Assembly (NCBI GenBank): GCA_025345505.1
Contig: JANVCC010000018.1
Span: 10,369,178-10,433,177, forward strand
From: Todiramphus chloris collaris
Taxonomy: Eukaryota > Chordata > Aves > Coraciiformes > Alcedinidae
Direction: 5' to 3'
DNA: 64,000 nt
Shown piece after piece: positions 1 through 13,200 of this stretch. Under the pieces are notes generated by a model. The model made no database searches and was not told where the DNA came from. It saw only the letters and a list, made by a program, of their open reading frames with translations. Every line of letters starts with the position of its first letter. Position 1 is the first letter of the stretch. Position numbers and translations under genes: made by a program.

Positions 1-2168
1 AGATTGAGCTAGCAGCAGAATAATTTGGTCTTCCATTGCTACAGTTTCTTGAAAGCGAGTCCTTCACCAACTTTGCGCTGTTACTCCTCGAGAGGTCTGC
101 CACCTCTTACTCAATGCCACCAAATGCGTCAAAATGAGTAAATAAAAGAAATTCTGTCTTCATAAACAAATTACATCTATGAGTCATCATTGATGTTATA
201 AGGGGATGCTGGTATCAGGAACTGCAATAATTTTGTTAATTGTATGGAACAGACAACTCTTGCTTTGATGAAATAACAGCCATAGAAAAAAATCAAATTA
301 ATTCTGTAAGGGACATGAGCAATTAGAAAAATAAATTCAGTCTATTAGAGCTTTTTTTTATTCACTATTCTTAAGTACTTTTGCAGTCAAAGGTTTATGA
401 AAAGTTTGTTTCAGTCCAGAAGCCACAGTTCATTTGTTCAAGAGAGAAAGTTCATTTTGGGATTAAGTTGTTATAATTCTGAAGCGCTGAAGCCAATAGC
501 AATTTTGCAAATGATTTGAATGGGAACATGAAGAGGTCTTTCCTAAAGATGTAGTGTGCAATTTTGTGGTTAAATAGTCACGGAAAAGAAAAATCACAAA
601 TTTAAAATAGTACTTTCCTTATGTCAGGTAATTAACCCATAACTCTTTTAACAAATCAAAGCTCAGATTGCAGAGAGGCAGATAATTTTTAAGTACTAAT
701 AATTTAGGAAAGATGCTACAATTTGAATGTCTAACATCAGTCTTCTGAACACCAAATATTTGATTTAAATTATTTACAAACAATGTTTTTCCTAGCTCTA
801 TATGGGACACATCATCACAGCATACAAAAAAAGTCACGGAAGCAGCTTTTTTCTTGAACAAAATTAATTTTACTCTTTATTTGCTCTTGGGATAAAATGT
901 TCACAGTCAGAATTGAAGATTAACATAGTGTAATAATACAAAACGGGGGTAAAATATGGTATCAGTTTGTATAATGGCATGTTATATGCATCTGTTTTGA
1001 ATTATATTACCTTTTTATTGATGTGTCCAGAATTTTTTTCTTGCAGCTTAGACATGTGGGGGCTTTTAAACCTACAAAAGTATAGCAAATTGCAGATGAA
1101 TTGGTCCATGAGGATGGTTAAAAAAAAGCCTCTTAAGGTATATTGTTGAAATTAGAACATGAAAAAAACAGAGGTACTGGAGGAAACTTTGACCTCCTGG
1201 AATTCCATTTAAACTACTGTAACAGTAGTCAGATTGTGAAGTCAGACTCTTGCAGCATTTGCTTCTTGATGGCACTTTTACTTAGACTACATAGACAATG
1301 CTAAGAAATAGTTACATTAATTGACTATTTAATGTAGCTTTTTAAACAATTTTTCAAGCCTTGTCTTCAGTGCTAAAAGTTATTAATTTTTTACTCGGAT
1401 TTACTAAAATATACATACAACCCTTGAGTAAAAGTGGTCATTAAAGACAAGGTACTGACTGTTAGGTAAATAAAAGTAGCCTGAAAACCTTTCCTGTACC
1501 ATTGAGTGGTAAATCAGATGTGTCTTACCTTGATTGTGGCAAAATGGTTGTCTGGCATTAGTTGGATTGAGATGTAGCTGTATTCTTGTACTAACAAAAG
1601 CAAATACTCGGAAGAGGCAATCTGACTTGCCTTCCAAACTGGAAGCCTGCCCATTAAAATGCTGTAGTTATAGAGCCATATAAATTATATTAATTTGTTT
1701 TCCTTTTTTTGTATTTTACTGGCTGCTGCTATTTTTCTGAAGTTTCATTTTCTATAGGAATTACAGTGTTCTCTACTGTAGTATATAAATAAGAGGTACA
1801 ATATCAGTAGCAGAATTGCGAATTTCCTGACATTTATTGTCAGTACAAGCCAAACCTGATTTGTAGAGGGTCACAGATAATCCTTAACTTTATTATTGGT
1901 CCCATTTTGGGAAGTCTTGTAGGTGCATTGGTACTTAGATCACTATATTGGTTATTGTTGCTACAAATTTAGTAATTTCTGAGGGCTACATTCCATTATG
2001 GACAAGGGGAAAGAATTTACAACATGAACAAAGGTGGTGCACACCTTATTATGATAGGAAGCATTTTTAATTTCCCATGTTTACACTTTAAAGATATGCC
2101 TAATTTTATGGGTGTAGAGATATATATTTTGCACATCATTTTTGCATTTTAAAAATAAAGAATGAAGG
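1..2168. other. unique AT-rich DNA, no gene seen
   Basis: No repeat family or exon is recognised. The open frames here (up to about 80 codons) show no familiar domain and their composition fits chance openings in AT-rich DNA. Confidence 0.6.
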
Positions 2169-2237
2169 CATAGGATGATAAAATCATTTTGGAAGATAAA
2201 GTCATAGGAAGATAAAAGCATTTATTTGAAATAAAGT
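2169..2237. repeat. imperfect tandem duplication, about 35 bp x 2
   Basis: Two neighbouring units, 2169-2202 and 2203-2237, both begin CATAGGA and end in ATAAAGT. They share a GATAAAA core and differ by several substitutions and a 1-bp length change. This looks like an old local duplication and not a transposon. Confidence 0.75.
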
Positions 2238-3924
2238 TTGTCAATTTTTGAAAAAGACTGTCTCTTCCATTATAAGCATTATGAAAAAGCTGCAAGAATG
2301 ATACAATGCTTGCTTCTTTACTGCTTTACATGATTTCTGTGGACTTTTTTTTTTTCATTATATGAAATTACTCCAGTTTTTGCACACAGAAATAATCCTC
2401 TACTTTCTAAGGGATTGGATTATTTTCAGAGTTGTGTGAAATTTCTGATACAGGGGACATCAATGATATGAATGCTCAATTTCCATGAAATTTCAAAATG
2501 ACAAGAACATTTCAAAAGTGACCAAAACACAATATTCATATTTCAAATATCTGTAGTTTATTTGAACCTTGGTCAGAGCAGGTCATAAAAATAAAAATAA
2601 TATAGCAGACAACACATAGCTGTATGAAGTAAGAATATTTTAGATTTTATCTGTCTATTAGCATTCCAGTTTAGGGAGTTGAAGAGATTTCTTTCTAAAT
2701 TCATGTGTTGAATTGACCACTAAAAAAACCCCCAAACCCTACAATAAAAACTATTTTATATTTCTCTGAAATTTAACAAAGCAAAGTGATGTATGATCTA
2801 AAACAGGCCAACAAATACAGGGTCATGCTCTTGCTACCACAGATATGCAAAGCGCTGCTTTAATGGCAGATTGCACGTCCATCACATCACATTTGAAAGT
2901 CTTTCAGATTGCTGCCAGATTTCCAAATAAACTAACAGAAGAAGAGGCAAAAAAAAAATCTGTCTGAAAGGTTTAATAAAAAACAAGGTAAAATGACCTA
3001 CTGCCAGAGACTGAGCAGCAATTTGGGGTTTACTTTAACTTTGAACAGAGGATTCATGCTTTCAAAGACTGGTAGTGATCTGAAGCACTGTGGGAAATAT
3101 AGGACAGAAACTGCATGTTTCTGTCCTGCTGACCTTGATGCTCACAAAACTTTTGCATGAGACAAATTGGAAACATGCTCTGCACTAGTTATCCCATTTC
3201 AACTTCAGGGGAAATCAATTACTGGGGAGGACAGGAACAACAGAAGCATGAGGATTTATTGTGACAGAACGAGATTTTCTCTGCTTGAGTGTCTTCTAAA
3301 GAAACCACTGCAGTAACAAAGGTATGATTCTTGTTATTCTGTAAGTTATTTGCAGAATCAAGAATGGAAAGAAGTTGTTTGAAATATATATTGGGGAAAA
3401 AAAAAAAAACCAAAACTACTATCTTTGGGTTTGAAGTAACAGTAGGAGTCTGATTTATATTTATCGGTCTATGACTCTACTGTGCTGCAGCAATTGCATT
3501 GCTTAAAGTTGGTGAAAAAAACTACAGTGACTAAAAAGCAAAACGAACTTGATGGTTGTATGATGCTCTGTCACAGCCTTCCTTCCTCTCCACATGCTGA
3601 GTCAGGCACTGTGTCTGAAGACGCTTGTTGATTGAAAATGTAGGTGCTTTCCCTAAGTTCATCTTCTAGCTAAACTATATATGTGAATAAAGATAAAGGC
3701 ATCTCTGGATATTTTCATCTTTTCTGAAGGAGATATCACATAGATGGGGTGAATCTTACTTTGCAAGTTGACTTCTCTCTTTGTGGATTATAGAAAGGAA
3801 CTAGATAGCTAATCTAGAGTATATCTATTTATTTTAGACATTAAAGACACGTAGGATAAAACCTGCTTCTGGTTTACTCTAGGTTCTCTCTCTGAAGTCA
3901 CCTGAAGAAGGGCAGTGACTGTCT
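2238..3924. other. unique AT-rich DNA, no gene seen
   Basis: No recognisable gene or transposon. There are short A runs (2950, 3400) and ordinary AT-rich sequence up to the CR1 element on the right. Confidence 0.6.
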
Positions 3925-4622
3925 TGAGAGCAGTCCTGAAGAAAAGGACTTGGGACTACTGGTGGATGAGACTCAACATGAGCCATCAGTGTGCTCTTGC
4001 AGCCCAGAAAGCCAATTGTATCCTGGGCTGCATCAAGAGAAGCGTGGCCAGCAGGTGGAGGGAGGTGATTCTCCCCCTCTACTCCACTCTTGTGAGACCT
4101 CACCTGGAGTACTGCATCCAGTTCTGGAGCCCCTATTACAAGAAGGATATGGATGTGCTGGAATGTGTCCAGAGAAAGGGCCATGAGAATGACCAAAGAG
4201 CTGGAGCCCCTCTCCTATGAGGACAGACTGAGAGAGTTGGAGTTGTTCAGTCTGGAAAAGAGAAGGCTCCGGGGAGACCTTATTGTGGCCTTCCAGTATC
4301 TGAAGAGGGCCTACAGGAAAGCTGGGGAGGGACTTTTTAGGCTGTCGGGCAGTGATAGGACTGGAGGGAATGGGTCAAAACTAGAGGTGGGTAGATTCAG
4401 ATTAGACATTAGGAAGAATTTCTTCACCATGAGGGTGGTGAGACACTGGAACAGGTTGCCCAGAGAGGTGGTGGAAGCCCCATCCTTGGAAGTTTTTAAG
4501 ATCAGGCTGGACGGGGCTCTGAGAAACCTACTCTAGTGGGAGGTGTTCCTGCCCATGGCAGGGGGGTTGGAACTAGATGGTCTTTAAGGTCCCTTCCAAC
4601 CCTGACAATTCTATGATTCTAA
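3925..4622 (+). mobile_element. CR1 LINE, 5'-truncated, 3' end complete
   Basis: This is the 3' part of a CR1 non-LTR retrotransposon. The frame at 4153-4536 encodes the C-terminal part of the CR1 ORF2 protein, with the family features SLEKRRLRG, FQYLKR and [22 protein letters not shown] in order, and ends in a TAG stop. Upstream coding matches lie in another frame (3915-4220), so at least one frameshift separates them. After the stop comes the usual short 3' UTR, with GGTTGGAACTAGATGGTC and CCCTTCCAACCC, and the terminal ATTCTATGATTCT. The endonuclease and most of the reverse transcriptase are missing, as expected for 5'-truncated LINE insertions. The left edge is a judgement: similarity begins near GAGAGCAGTCCTGAAG. 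Confidence 0.95.
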
Positions 4623-6187
4623 GATCACTCTTAGAAGTATAAAAGTTTATTTTATAACTATAGAACAATGTAAAATTGGCAGCATAATGTATGCAGGCCC
4701 TTGGTAATCCAAGATATCCTATTATCTTCACTATGTAGTCCTACTGAGAAATTTCATTATCATCAGATTTATCAAGAAGCTGCCCTTTTTTCAATAGAGA
4801 TTTTACTTAGTGTGTATGTAAATCTTTACTCGAGCATGGAATGAATGCTTTAAAGGAAAACATTTCTTTCTATGTTTACTACCCATTACCTATAGTATCT
4901 TCTAAGTACTACCGTTCCAGCGGTGGCATGACAAAAGACACAGAGCTTTCTTGTATATAGCTTCATGGGTTATTTTTTTATTTAATATGAACATACTTAT
5001 AGTACTTATAGTATCGCAGGTATATCTCTGTTCCTCATAGTTATACATGGCAGGTAAGAATGACCTGGAAGGCAATGTGGACAGCTAAATTTATGAAGAC
5101 CACTATCTGACTGTAAAATATCTGCCTGAGATTCCCGCCAAAAATACATTGTTGGCTGGGTAGCTAGCAATTACATGCAAACATGCTGTACCTGTATGTC
5201 AAATACAAACCAGCTGCAGAATCACTAGTGCTGATTCATCTGCATAACACACCATAAGCTATTTGTTTGACTTACAATGAGATAGAATTGAGTTGCATGA
5301 TGAAGAAACAGGAAGGGTAAATTCACTGCCAGTCAGCTACACCTTTAGCTGAAAGAATATTCTTGGATGACAAACATGCATGATATGGAACTATTACTTA
5401 CCTACTGGAGCTTTGAAATTGTGAAGGAAATTAAGCACTGGAACTGTGTGGTGTGTTTCATAGTTAACGGATCAGAAATCATCTCTTCTAAAGGTCAAGA
5501 AAAGCATGTGTTTGCAGTAATATTTACAGACAATTTTAATGCTAACCATTGTAGTTGTTTGCATTGGCAAACCCAGGTCCAGCTTGGTCTGAGTTCTTCT
5601 GGACTGCAGCATAAATCCTGCTAGGCTCTTCAACTCCTTGGGATTAGAGGGTCCAAAATCAGAGCAGAGGTCAAAGCCGCAGTATTTCAGGGGTCTTATA
5701 CTGAGGGATTCAAAATCTCTGGTCCTGCAGATTGTTTGAGTCATTGTGCATTAAAAGTTTGGGAAAATACTCTTTCCACCCTTTCTGTGCTATTAATTAA
5801 GTAACTGTATTCCATTAGAAATCAGCACAGTAACCTTCAGCTCAAAAGAGCTGTCAGTGACTCCAGGCAAGGGGGTTAGAATGGAAAACATTAAAAGTAC
5901 CTTTTTTCCCTAAAAGTTGTGGAAGAAATATGCAATATGTCTGTTCTAAAGGAAGCCATCTGTCTAGCTTCTCTGGTACCAAGCAACACTGATTATGCTC
6001 AGCAGCTAGTATGTATTGTATTTTCATATCATGGGATCCTTGTTAGCTTCAAAGGATTTGGGTTTATGACCTGAAAGTCCTAATCTATAAGACCTTTGGT
6101 ATTTCCGTTGGGACACAACTCTTCAAATATACAGAAAATGTTATCGGGATGTTCTTGTCCTTCCACTCATCTTTCTCTTAAATTTTG
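4623..6187. other. unique AT-rich DNA, no gene seen
   Basis: No repeat family or exon recognised. The opposing open frames near 5367-5744 are short, overlap on both strands and resemble no known protein. Confidence 0.6.
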
Positions 6188-6451
6188 CTCTTTCTTTTCT
6201 TTTCTCTTTTCTTTTCTTTTCTTTTCCTTTCTTTTCCTTTCTTTTTTCTTTNNNNNNNNNNNNNNNNNNNNNNNNNNNNNNNNNNNNNNNNNNNNNNNNN
6301 NNNNNNNNNNNNNNNNNNNNNNNNNNNNNNNNNNNNNNNNNNNNNNNNNNNCCTTTCCTTTCCTTTCCTTTCCTTTCCTTTCCTTTCCTTTCCTTTCCTT
6401 TCCTTTCCTTTCCTTTCCTTTCCTTTCTCTTCCCTTTTCTTTCCTTTTCCT
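6188..6451. repeat. polypyrimidine microsatellite (CTTTT/CCTTT)n with gap
   Basis: The plus strand is pure C/T from 6188 to the gap and again from 6352 to 6451. The left side is mostly CTTTT units mixed with CCTTTCTTTT. The right side is a near-perfect run of about 14 CCTTT units, then degenerates to CTCTTCCC and CTTTTCC. The two sides differ in unit, so the array is compound and its true length is hidden by the gap. Translated frames rich in FSFLF or KGKERK across it are artefacts. Confidence 0.97.
6252..6351. other. assembly gap of exactly 100 N
   Basis: One hundred unresolved bases lie inside the pyrimidine microsatellite. Exactly 100 is the common placeholder for a gap of unknown size, so distances across this point should not be trusted. 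Confidence 0.99.
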
Positions 6452-6811
6452 ATAAATAACTCCTCTTTCATTAACTATGTTCATCCTTGGAACAGACTCT
6501 TTAGCCAGTGCTTCCCTGAGATATACTAGGATTCTTAATATTTCAAAGATTAACTTTTCTCTTGACCCCCTCCCCTTAATTTTCATGTTGTGTCTCTCTG
6601 CACTATCACGTTAAAGCCAGGACTGGAACTAGAATTGTTGAAATACCACAAGTATTTATGATCTGTCTGGAAGTTTCTGAAATACTGTGAGAAAGCCCTT
6701 TCTTGTGAGATTTCCAGCTCTGTCTTAAGATTCAGATAAGATCAGGACAACTATCCAAACTTTTTAGTGATATTTATCCAAATCTGAGATTTCTTCATCA
6801 CTATTGAAAGC

Positions 6812-6838
6812 ATATATATATATATATGTATATATATA
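6812..6838. repeat. (TA)n microsatellite
   Basis: A run of alternating A and T interrupted by a single G, followed by AAACAC. Confidence 0.95.
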
Positions 6839-7143
6839 AACACTATGTGCTTTATGCACCACTCTGATGCATTTTGTCCTTCCATGTTTTCTCATCCTAT
6901 ATTCTATCCAGTTCAGGTCAGTGTTCTTCATCATCATTAACAAAGTGAAACAATTTTAGCCTCTTGTCCTTGATTCCAAGATGACAAAACAAACCGAAAG
7001 TTATAAGACCATGTTCAGCCTCTCAAGGCACCCACTTTTATTTCTAAGATGATGAGCAAGTCACTGTCTACACTGTCCCACTCTGGCTTCCTACTCGATT
7101 CCTACCCTTCCATATCTCTCCTTCTGTAGACCTGATACCTAAA

Positions 7144-7216
7144 TTTCCCCTGCATAGTAACAGACCCATAATAACCATAGACCCATAATTTCCCTGCATA
7201 GTAATATGACCCATAG
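7144..7216. repeat. direct repeat, about 28 bp, 45 bp apart
   Basis: TTTCCCCTGCATAGTAA followed by ACCCATA near 7144 recurs as TTTCCCTGCATAGTAA followed by ACCCATA near 7189. A third CATAGACCCATAA lies between them. This is an old local duplication, and the minus-strand frame through it merely repeats Tyr/Gly-rich words. Confidence 0.65.
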
Positions 7217-8502
7217 AAATCAGATCTATCAAATTTTGGCAGAAGACCCACTAAAAAAGGTGCTTGCTTGCCTATAAAGTCCAGCACAAAATCACCACCA
7301 CCATCACAACATTCTAGCTCCCACATAAGCCAATCTACAGTGAAGGAAAGAGCTGTGATCATCATTCATTCTTCCCCAGCACATATGTGTGGATAAGGAA
7401 TAATGAAAATCATAATTGTGAAAAGGTCTACATTTTAATGCCTGCTTAATCTGTAACATCCCTATATCATGAAACCTAGTACCCTATCAATCATAAAAAG
7501 CGCCCTTGTCTGTTGAAGAAGGTTTTGAGGGAAAAATCCTTAGCTTGGAATAGAACATTTTGAAGAGGACTGACTATGAGATAAAATTATGTTTATCTGT
7601 TTTATTTGCATTTAACACTGTGACAGTTTCCTGTTGGGAGCTTGCCTAATGACTTTCCCTTTGGCTGTTACAAGCATTCCTTGATGAACTGTATACTTTT
7701 AATAACCTGAGTGTGTTATGAACTCCTCTACTTATTCTTGGCAACTTCTTTTCATGCTAAAGATTTTAGCATATGAATTATCTTTTCGTCTTTTTCTGCT
7801 ATATTATATTGTACTCTTAGAGTCTAAAACTGATAGTTTTGTACACTTTCAACTGATAAAAACTGTTAAAAGGGCTTGCCCTGTGTATATAAGTGATATT
7901 TTCCCTACTGATTTCCATTAAAATAGATTTTTCTCCACAAAGATCAATTAACAAAGACAAAATACAAGGGTCTCATTTCAGCTGCACTTGTTTTCAATGG
8001 TACAGTATTTATTTATCTGGTTGCAATAGCATCCAACAGATTTTGAATATTATCTGATGAAGAGTGGCTACCAAAAGGTTTGAATATTCATCTCAGATAA
8101 ACACTCAGGAACCTGTCTGCCTGATGTACCTGTTAAGTCCATTTCAGTCTATAAAGTAACACAAGAGGAAATTTAATGCGGTTAATATTTACCATAGATC
8201 TCTGATACATAGGAATTCTAGTTGGATTTATGCAGTTCTTATTTTTCTCCTCTTCATCTTTTCATGTCTTTTCTTTGCCTTTATGTTGGATTTAGGACTT
8301 TGAGGATGTTTTTTTGGATGAAGGTTGATGAAGGGAAGGGGCCTCAAGCCTTTACATCTCAAGCCAGATTGTGATCTTCAGATCTGTGTAAGAAGAATCC
8401 CTTCTTTCAAATTCTTATTCATCCTAAGCAGAAGAGGAATTACCCATTTCAGCAGAACCTTTCTTTTCCGCAGAAACACTTTTGTATAGACCTTTAATAA
8501 GT

Positions 8503-8525
8503 TGTCATCTTATTGTAAGATGACA
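8503..8525. repeat. perfect 10-bp inverted repeat, 3-nt loop
   Basis: TGTCATCTTA, loop TTG, then TAAGATGACA. The arms are perfectly complementary and pairing stops at the next base on each side. No U-run or gene context suggests a function. Confidence 0.9.
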
Positions 8526-8722
8526 TTAACACACTGATTTTTATGTGGCATTAACTTGTTTCTAAGTCAGGCCTCAAAACAACTTGACAAAAAAATGTCC
8601 TTTATAATTCAGCTCCACCAGAACCACGGGGTTTATATATCAGTCTGGAGGAATAAAGTCTTGTTAAAAGGTAATGTTTCTCATATGTTCAAAGCAAAAA
8701 CCAAGGTTTGGACCACATCTAC

Positions 8723-8778
8723 AGAGAAAAATTTGGATCCTGTTAGTAATAGAGAAAAATTTGGATCCTGTTAGTAAT
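8723..8778. repeat. perfect 28-bp tandem duplication
   Basis: Units 8723-8750 and 8751-8778 are identical and begin AGAGAAAAATTTGGATCC. A third copy starts at 8780 (GAGAAAA) but diverges at once. Identity of the two units suggests a recent slippage event. Confidence 0.95.
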
Positions 8779-8867
8779 GGAGAAAACACAGAAAGTTTCT
8801 TTGATAAGAAATATGTTGCATACACATGTACACCTCTCCAAACTATGGACAAACCTTTTGTTCACCA

Positions 8868-8942
8868 GAGTGATTGGACTAGATGACCTTTAGAGATCCC
8901 TTCCAACCCAAGGCATTCTATGATTCTCTGATTCTATGATAT
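8868..8942 (+). mobile_element. CR1 LINE 3' terminus only
   Basis: Only the last 75 bp of a CR1 remain: GATTGGACTAGATGACC, then CCCTTCCAACCC and a tail of ATTCTATG-type units with one CTCTG variant. It carries no coding sequence. Extreme 5' truncation explains its size. Confidence 0.93.
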
Positions 8943-10182
8943 GAAGTTTCTATATCATTCTGCTGCTTCAGCTTGATTTCATCTTTCCACCCATCATCCA
9001 CCATTGCTTTGTGGTGTGTAATAGTCCAGCCAGTACAATTGGAGAGGAAGGCTTGATCTAGGAGAGAGAAGAGTCAATTGGACTCCCTCTGGAGATTGTT
9101 CAAAAGGACTTCAGAGGAGCAAGAATGTTAATAGGACAGTTCCAGTGGGATAGTGGAAACTTAGAATATTTAAATGGGTTCAGAGTTTCCAGAAATTAAT
9201 TCCTTTTGCCATTAATCATTCAATGACATAGACTCCGATCCTGATGTAAAGGATGTTTTCTTTCTATTTCTCAGGGGCTGATAATGTGTCTTTACTCAAA
9301 GATTAAAATTTACCTGGTTTTGTATTTATTTGAAACAAGTGAAAAAGAGATTTCTTATATAGCTATGAGAATAACTAGATGTCATATTACACAGGAGAAA
9401 CTGCACAAGCAGATGCAGAGATCAAAAGCTAATTTACAATCGAGTAATCTTGTATCATGAACAATTTATATATCAGTGTTATTTGTATGAGTCTAAATAC
9501 TGTCAGACCTAAAACATATGGTGCTATGCACTTTTTTTTTTAAGGACATGAGAAAACATAACCCATGGTCCAAAGACATAACACAAAACAATGTATATTA
9601 AATAAATGTAACTGATGAATGATAGGAATAGTAATATCACCTGCATTGTGGAGGATACATTTAGTAGTCATCTGTTCTAATCCATTACATGCCAGGGCAA
9701 GCTGGCCCTGTTTAGGTTAACCAATGTGGGCAAGTCAGCTACAAGTGAGGGAACAAGACACATTTGCACATGCAATTTTACTAGCATAGGCACTAAAATT
9801 TGGTGTCATGTAGAATTCTCAATATCCTAATGAGGTCATAATAAGAAAAATTTAGTCATCCCATTTAATTAGTTTTCTCTCATACCTTCGTGCCAAAGCA
9901 TTTTCTTTGTAAAAGTATTATTCTTAAGTCATTATTTATAACTTTTTCCTTCATCTACAAGAGATTTGACACAATCTTAGTATGAGCTGACTAGCTCAAC
10001 ATCTCCTGAACTGATGAATGATAAAATAATTTGAAATAATCAGCCAAACTTTTGTCCAAAGAGGAAGTGTGAGCTGGATATGCCATAAGGGACCTCTTCC
10101 CCAATTCAGGAGTCTCATGCTGATCATGGCTACATACTACATACAGTTCTTCGGCAGAGATCAACACTAACAATTCCTCAGG

Positions 10183-10206
10183 AAAAAAAAAAAAAAAAAA
10201 AAAAAA
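10183..10206. repeat. poly(A) run, 24 bp
   Basis: Uninterrupted A run. No AATAAA signal lies just upstream and no retrocopy was recognised, so it is called a simple homopolymer. Confidence 0.95.
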
Positions 10207-13200
10207 TCTCTATTTCTGTTCTTACATTTTAGAAATGTAGTTTCATGTTTCATAGCTTACCTTTACTCCAAAATCTTTATTTCATGTGCATCAGTTTAGG
10301 GATAAATAAATAAATGTCTACAGTATCAGAACACTTAATGAATTCATATATACATCTTGGTTTTGTCCAACATGTCTTCAGATGCAATCCACATATTAAA
10401 TTACTCTATATAACATTCAAATACACAGCTTAAATTCTGACTCACATGAAACTTTGTATACATGTCCATGTGCATGTGTGTGCACACAGAAACAATATAT
10501 ATTCTAATATATGGAGGTTTACCCTCTACTCAGAAACTTCCACATAAGACATGGCAATAGCAAAGCCTTTAAAGGATTTCTTGGACACTGGCTTGTCTCC
10601 CATACTAGGATATAGAATGGGACTAAAAAAAAAAAAAAAAAGATAAAAAAAAAATATAGTGGAGATGTAGTTGAGATGATGTGATTTATACTGTGCATGT
10701 ATCACAGATTACAGCAAAATCATTATCAAAGAGGAAGGGTTTGCAGGTTATTTTTTTTCCAAAAGACAATCAGATTCCAGATTCAATTAATCTTCTCTGG
10801 AAGTTCATGCAGCAGCCAGATACACTTAAATGAGCATATTTTGTCCTCCGCTTTCATATGATTCCTTCTGGGTCCCATTATGTGCCTGGTCTCTGAGAAG
10901 CACAACAGACTTGGCAGGTCCTTGATGAAAATACACACTTAAATGAAGTTTAGACCTGGTTCATCACTAGTTTTGAAAGAAAGAAGTTACATCTGGAAAT
11001 TGCAGAAAGGTTGTAATTCACGCTGAAGATAAAATTCGATGTGTAACATAAACAGAATTGAAAAGTTTGTGTTGTTTCAGCAGACTGGTCTGTTAATGTA
11101 TGGCCTGTTGCAGCCAGCTATGTATAAAATTATATACACATGTATACATACACTAATTACAAATAGTGCAGCTTCTGGAATTACAGAGTTAATTCTGGAA
11201 GTGAAATCCAAATTAAAAAGAAGTATTTTTGTCCAGTTCCTCACTATAAAATACAAAGAAATACTGAACTATTTTATTTTGTTAACTCTTTTAAATTAAT
11301 ATGTTTTTCCCTGTTACAGACTGTTAGCTGTATATTTTTATCATAAATCCCTCCTTATTCACTGTGCAAATATCCTTGTTAGACATTGACTCTAATAATA
11401 GGTGGAAGTCTGGTTACTTGAAGGAGAAATTTCTGTCCTTGGTGAACTGAGCATTTAAAAAAAATTCTTAAAATTAGAGAAGAAAATCATTTACAAAGTA
11501 ATGTTATGGTTATGTGTAAAATGTTCACTTTTATGTTCCATCTGAACACTAACACCTCATTTGCTAGCACAGCCCCTGAAATGCTGCCTGAACTGTAATG
11601 AAATAAAAATTGTACCAGACCCCGCAAAGGCAGATCTTAATTTCCAGTACAAATGTATACTTAAATAAATACTTACAAACAAGTTTCCCAAGAAAGAATG
11701 AATGTGTAGTCTTGATGGTGAAAGTTTAGTAAGTATTTAAAAGCTATGTTGTATAAACTCCTAGGAAATGCTCACTTTAGGCCTAATGACTTTTCTCTAA
11801 TTAAATTGTGCATAATTTATAGCAGATGAAAGCCCCCTTGCGGACTGTCATTTGCTGTGTGGTTATTCCTGACCTTGTATTTGTCCAAACATTCTTCTGA
11901 ATTATCCAACTGTTAAACTATTTGGTGTCAAAATGTTTCTGGATTCGTACTTATGAGTTTTTATGTTTCTTTCTTAACTTTGGTCTGTAGTTTCTCCACA
12001 CATAAATACATCAACCTGTATTAAAAACAGAGCTTTTATCTGCATAAGTTGCTCAGGGAGTAACTTTCCCTGGTCTATAAGACAAGAAAAATTGTTGGTT
12101 TTGCTTTGATTTAGGGAGCTGATTTATAAAGGTTTACTTTTAAAGCTTCTGTTTCAAATGTGCTAACTCCAGAGTTTTTATATATTGCCCAGATTTACTT
12201 ACCCATGTTTATGGTCTGATTTATAAACTGTGTGCCTTCTGACTCAGCAGGAATCTTTGATTTAGGACAACACATTACAAGTAGGGGTTTTAGTAGCTTA
12301 GTTTTTAACTGAATTCAGAGAAATTACAAATGAGCAAATGTATAGTTCTTGTTTCTGCTTTGTTTCAGTTTGTTATTTCAAATCTAATATGAAAGACTAC
12401 ATAAGAAAAAAAGTCTCGATGAGAATGAGGGAATTTCAAAATGTTTGGTTTACCAAAGCCCCTCAGTAATTAGAGTTTCTGGGTTTTTGAATGTCAGTGA
12501 AAGTAGGCTTCTAAATCACCTAACTACATTGAAAAACACTACGTTCTACCTCTGCTACTGAATAATGCCTAGAAATATGCTTTATAGAAATAAGTATTCA
12601 AACAGATTCACTTTCTATGCTTCCAATTTGCTTCTGAGCCATCAACATTATGCAGATGATTTCTCCAAATGGGGTTAGATACACACCCTTATTTCTCATT
12701 ATTGCCATAAAAAGGCCCTGCCAGAGACGTCTGGAATGTACATTTATGTTAACTGGTTTAAAAGAAACAGTAAAAAAAAAAAATAAAAAAAATCACAGAG
12801 TAGAGGTAATACCATGTTCTCTGTTTTTCTCCTTATTAGCACAAAGGTACAAATATATTTATGTATGATGTGATTTATGTATTTCTTTTTCTGTTTACTA
12901 ACTAGAAACTTTAAAGCTTTAGAAATTGCTTATAGTTTGATGTAGTCTGCAATATGAATAACCAAAACAGCTTTTGGGGAGTAAAAATTTTGTTAACCTC
13001 ATATGAATTCTTATTCCTCAAACGTAAAAGCCACAATTGTAAATCACTGATATGTGAAGAAAAAACACACACCCCCTCAATTGTTTTATCAGCTATACAG
13101 TGTTTTTTCACATTTTTGTTGTTGGTGTTCCTGGTGGAACATTCCCTTTGTGGACAGTCTGAGTGGGAATGTGTAGACAGGGCAGCTGTACAGCTAACCA

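Larger units (their letters stand above)
6452..8502. other. unique AT-rich DNA, no gene seen
   Basis: No gene recognised. It holds a TA microsatellite (6812-6838) and a pair of direct repeats about 45 bp apart (7144-7216), listed separately. Confidence 0.6.

Noticed and set aside
6096-6586. Long Phe/Ser- or Lys/Glu-rich frames on both strands across the gap
   Set aside because: They are translations of a pyrimidine microsatellite and include 100 unknown bases.
10183-10206. A24 as a retrocopy tail
   Set aside because: No AATAAA just upstream and no recognisable transcript-like sequence before it. The same applies to the A runs at 30457, 59439 and 63851.
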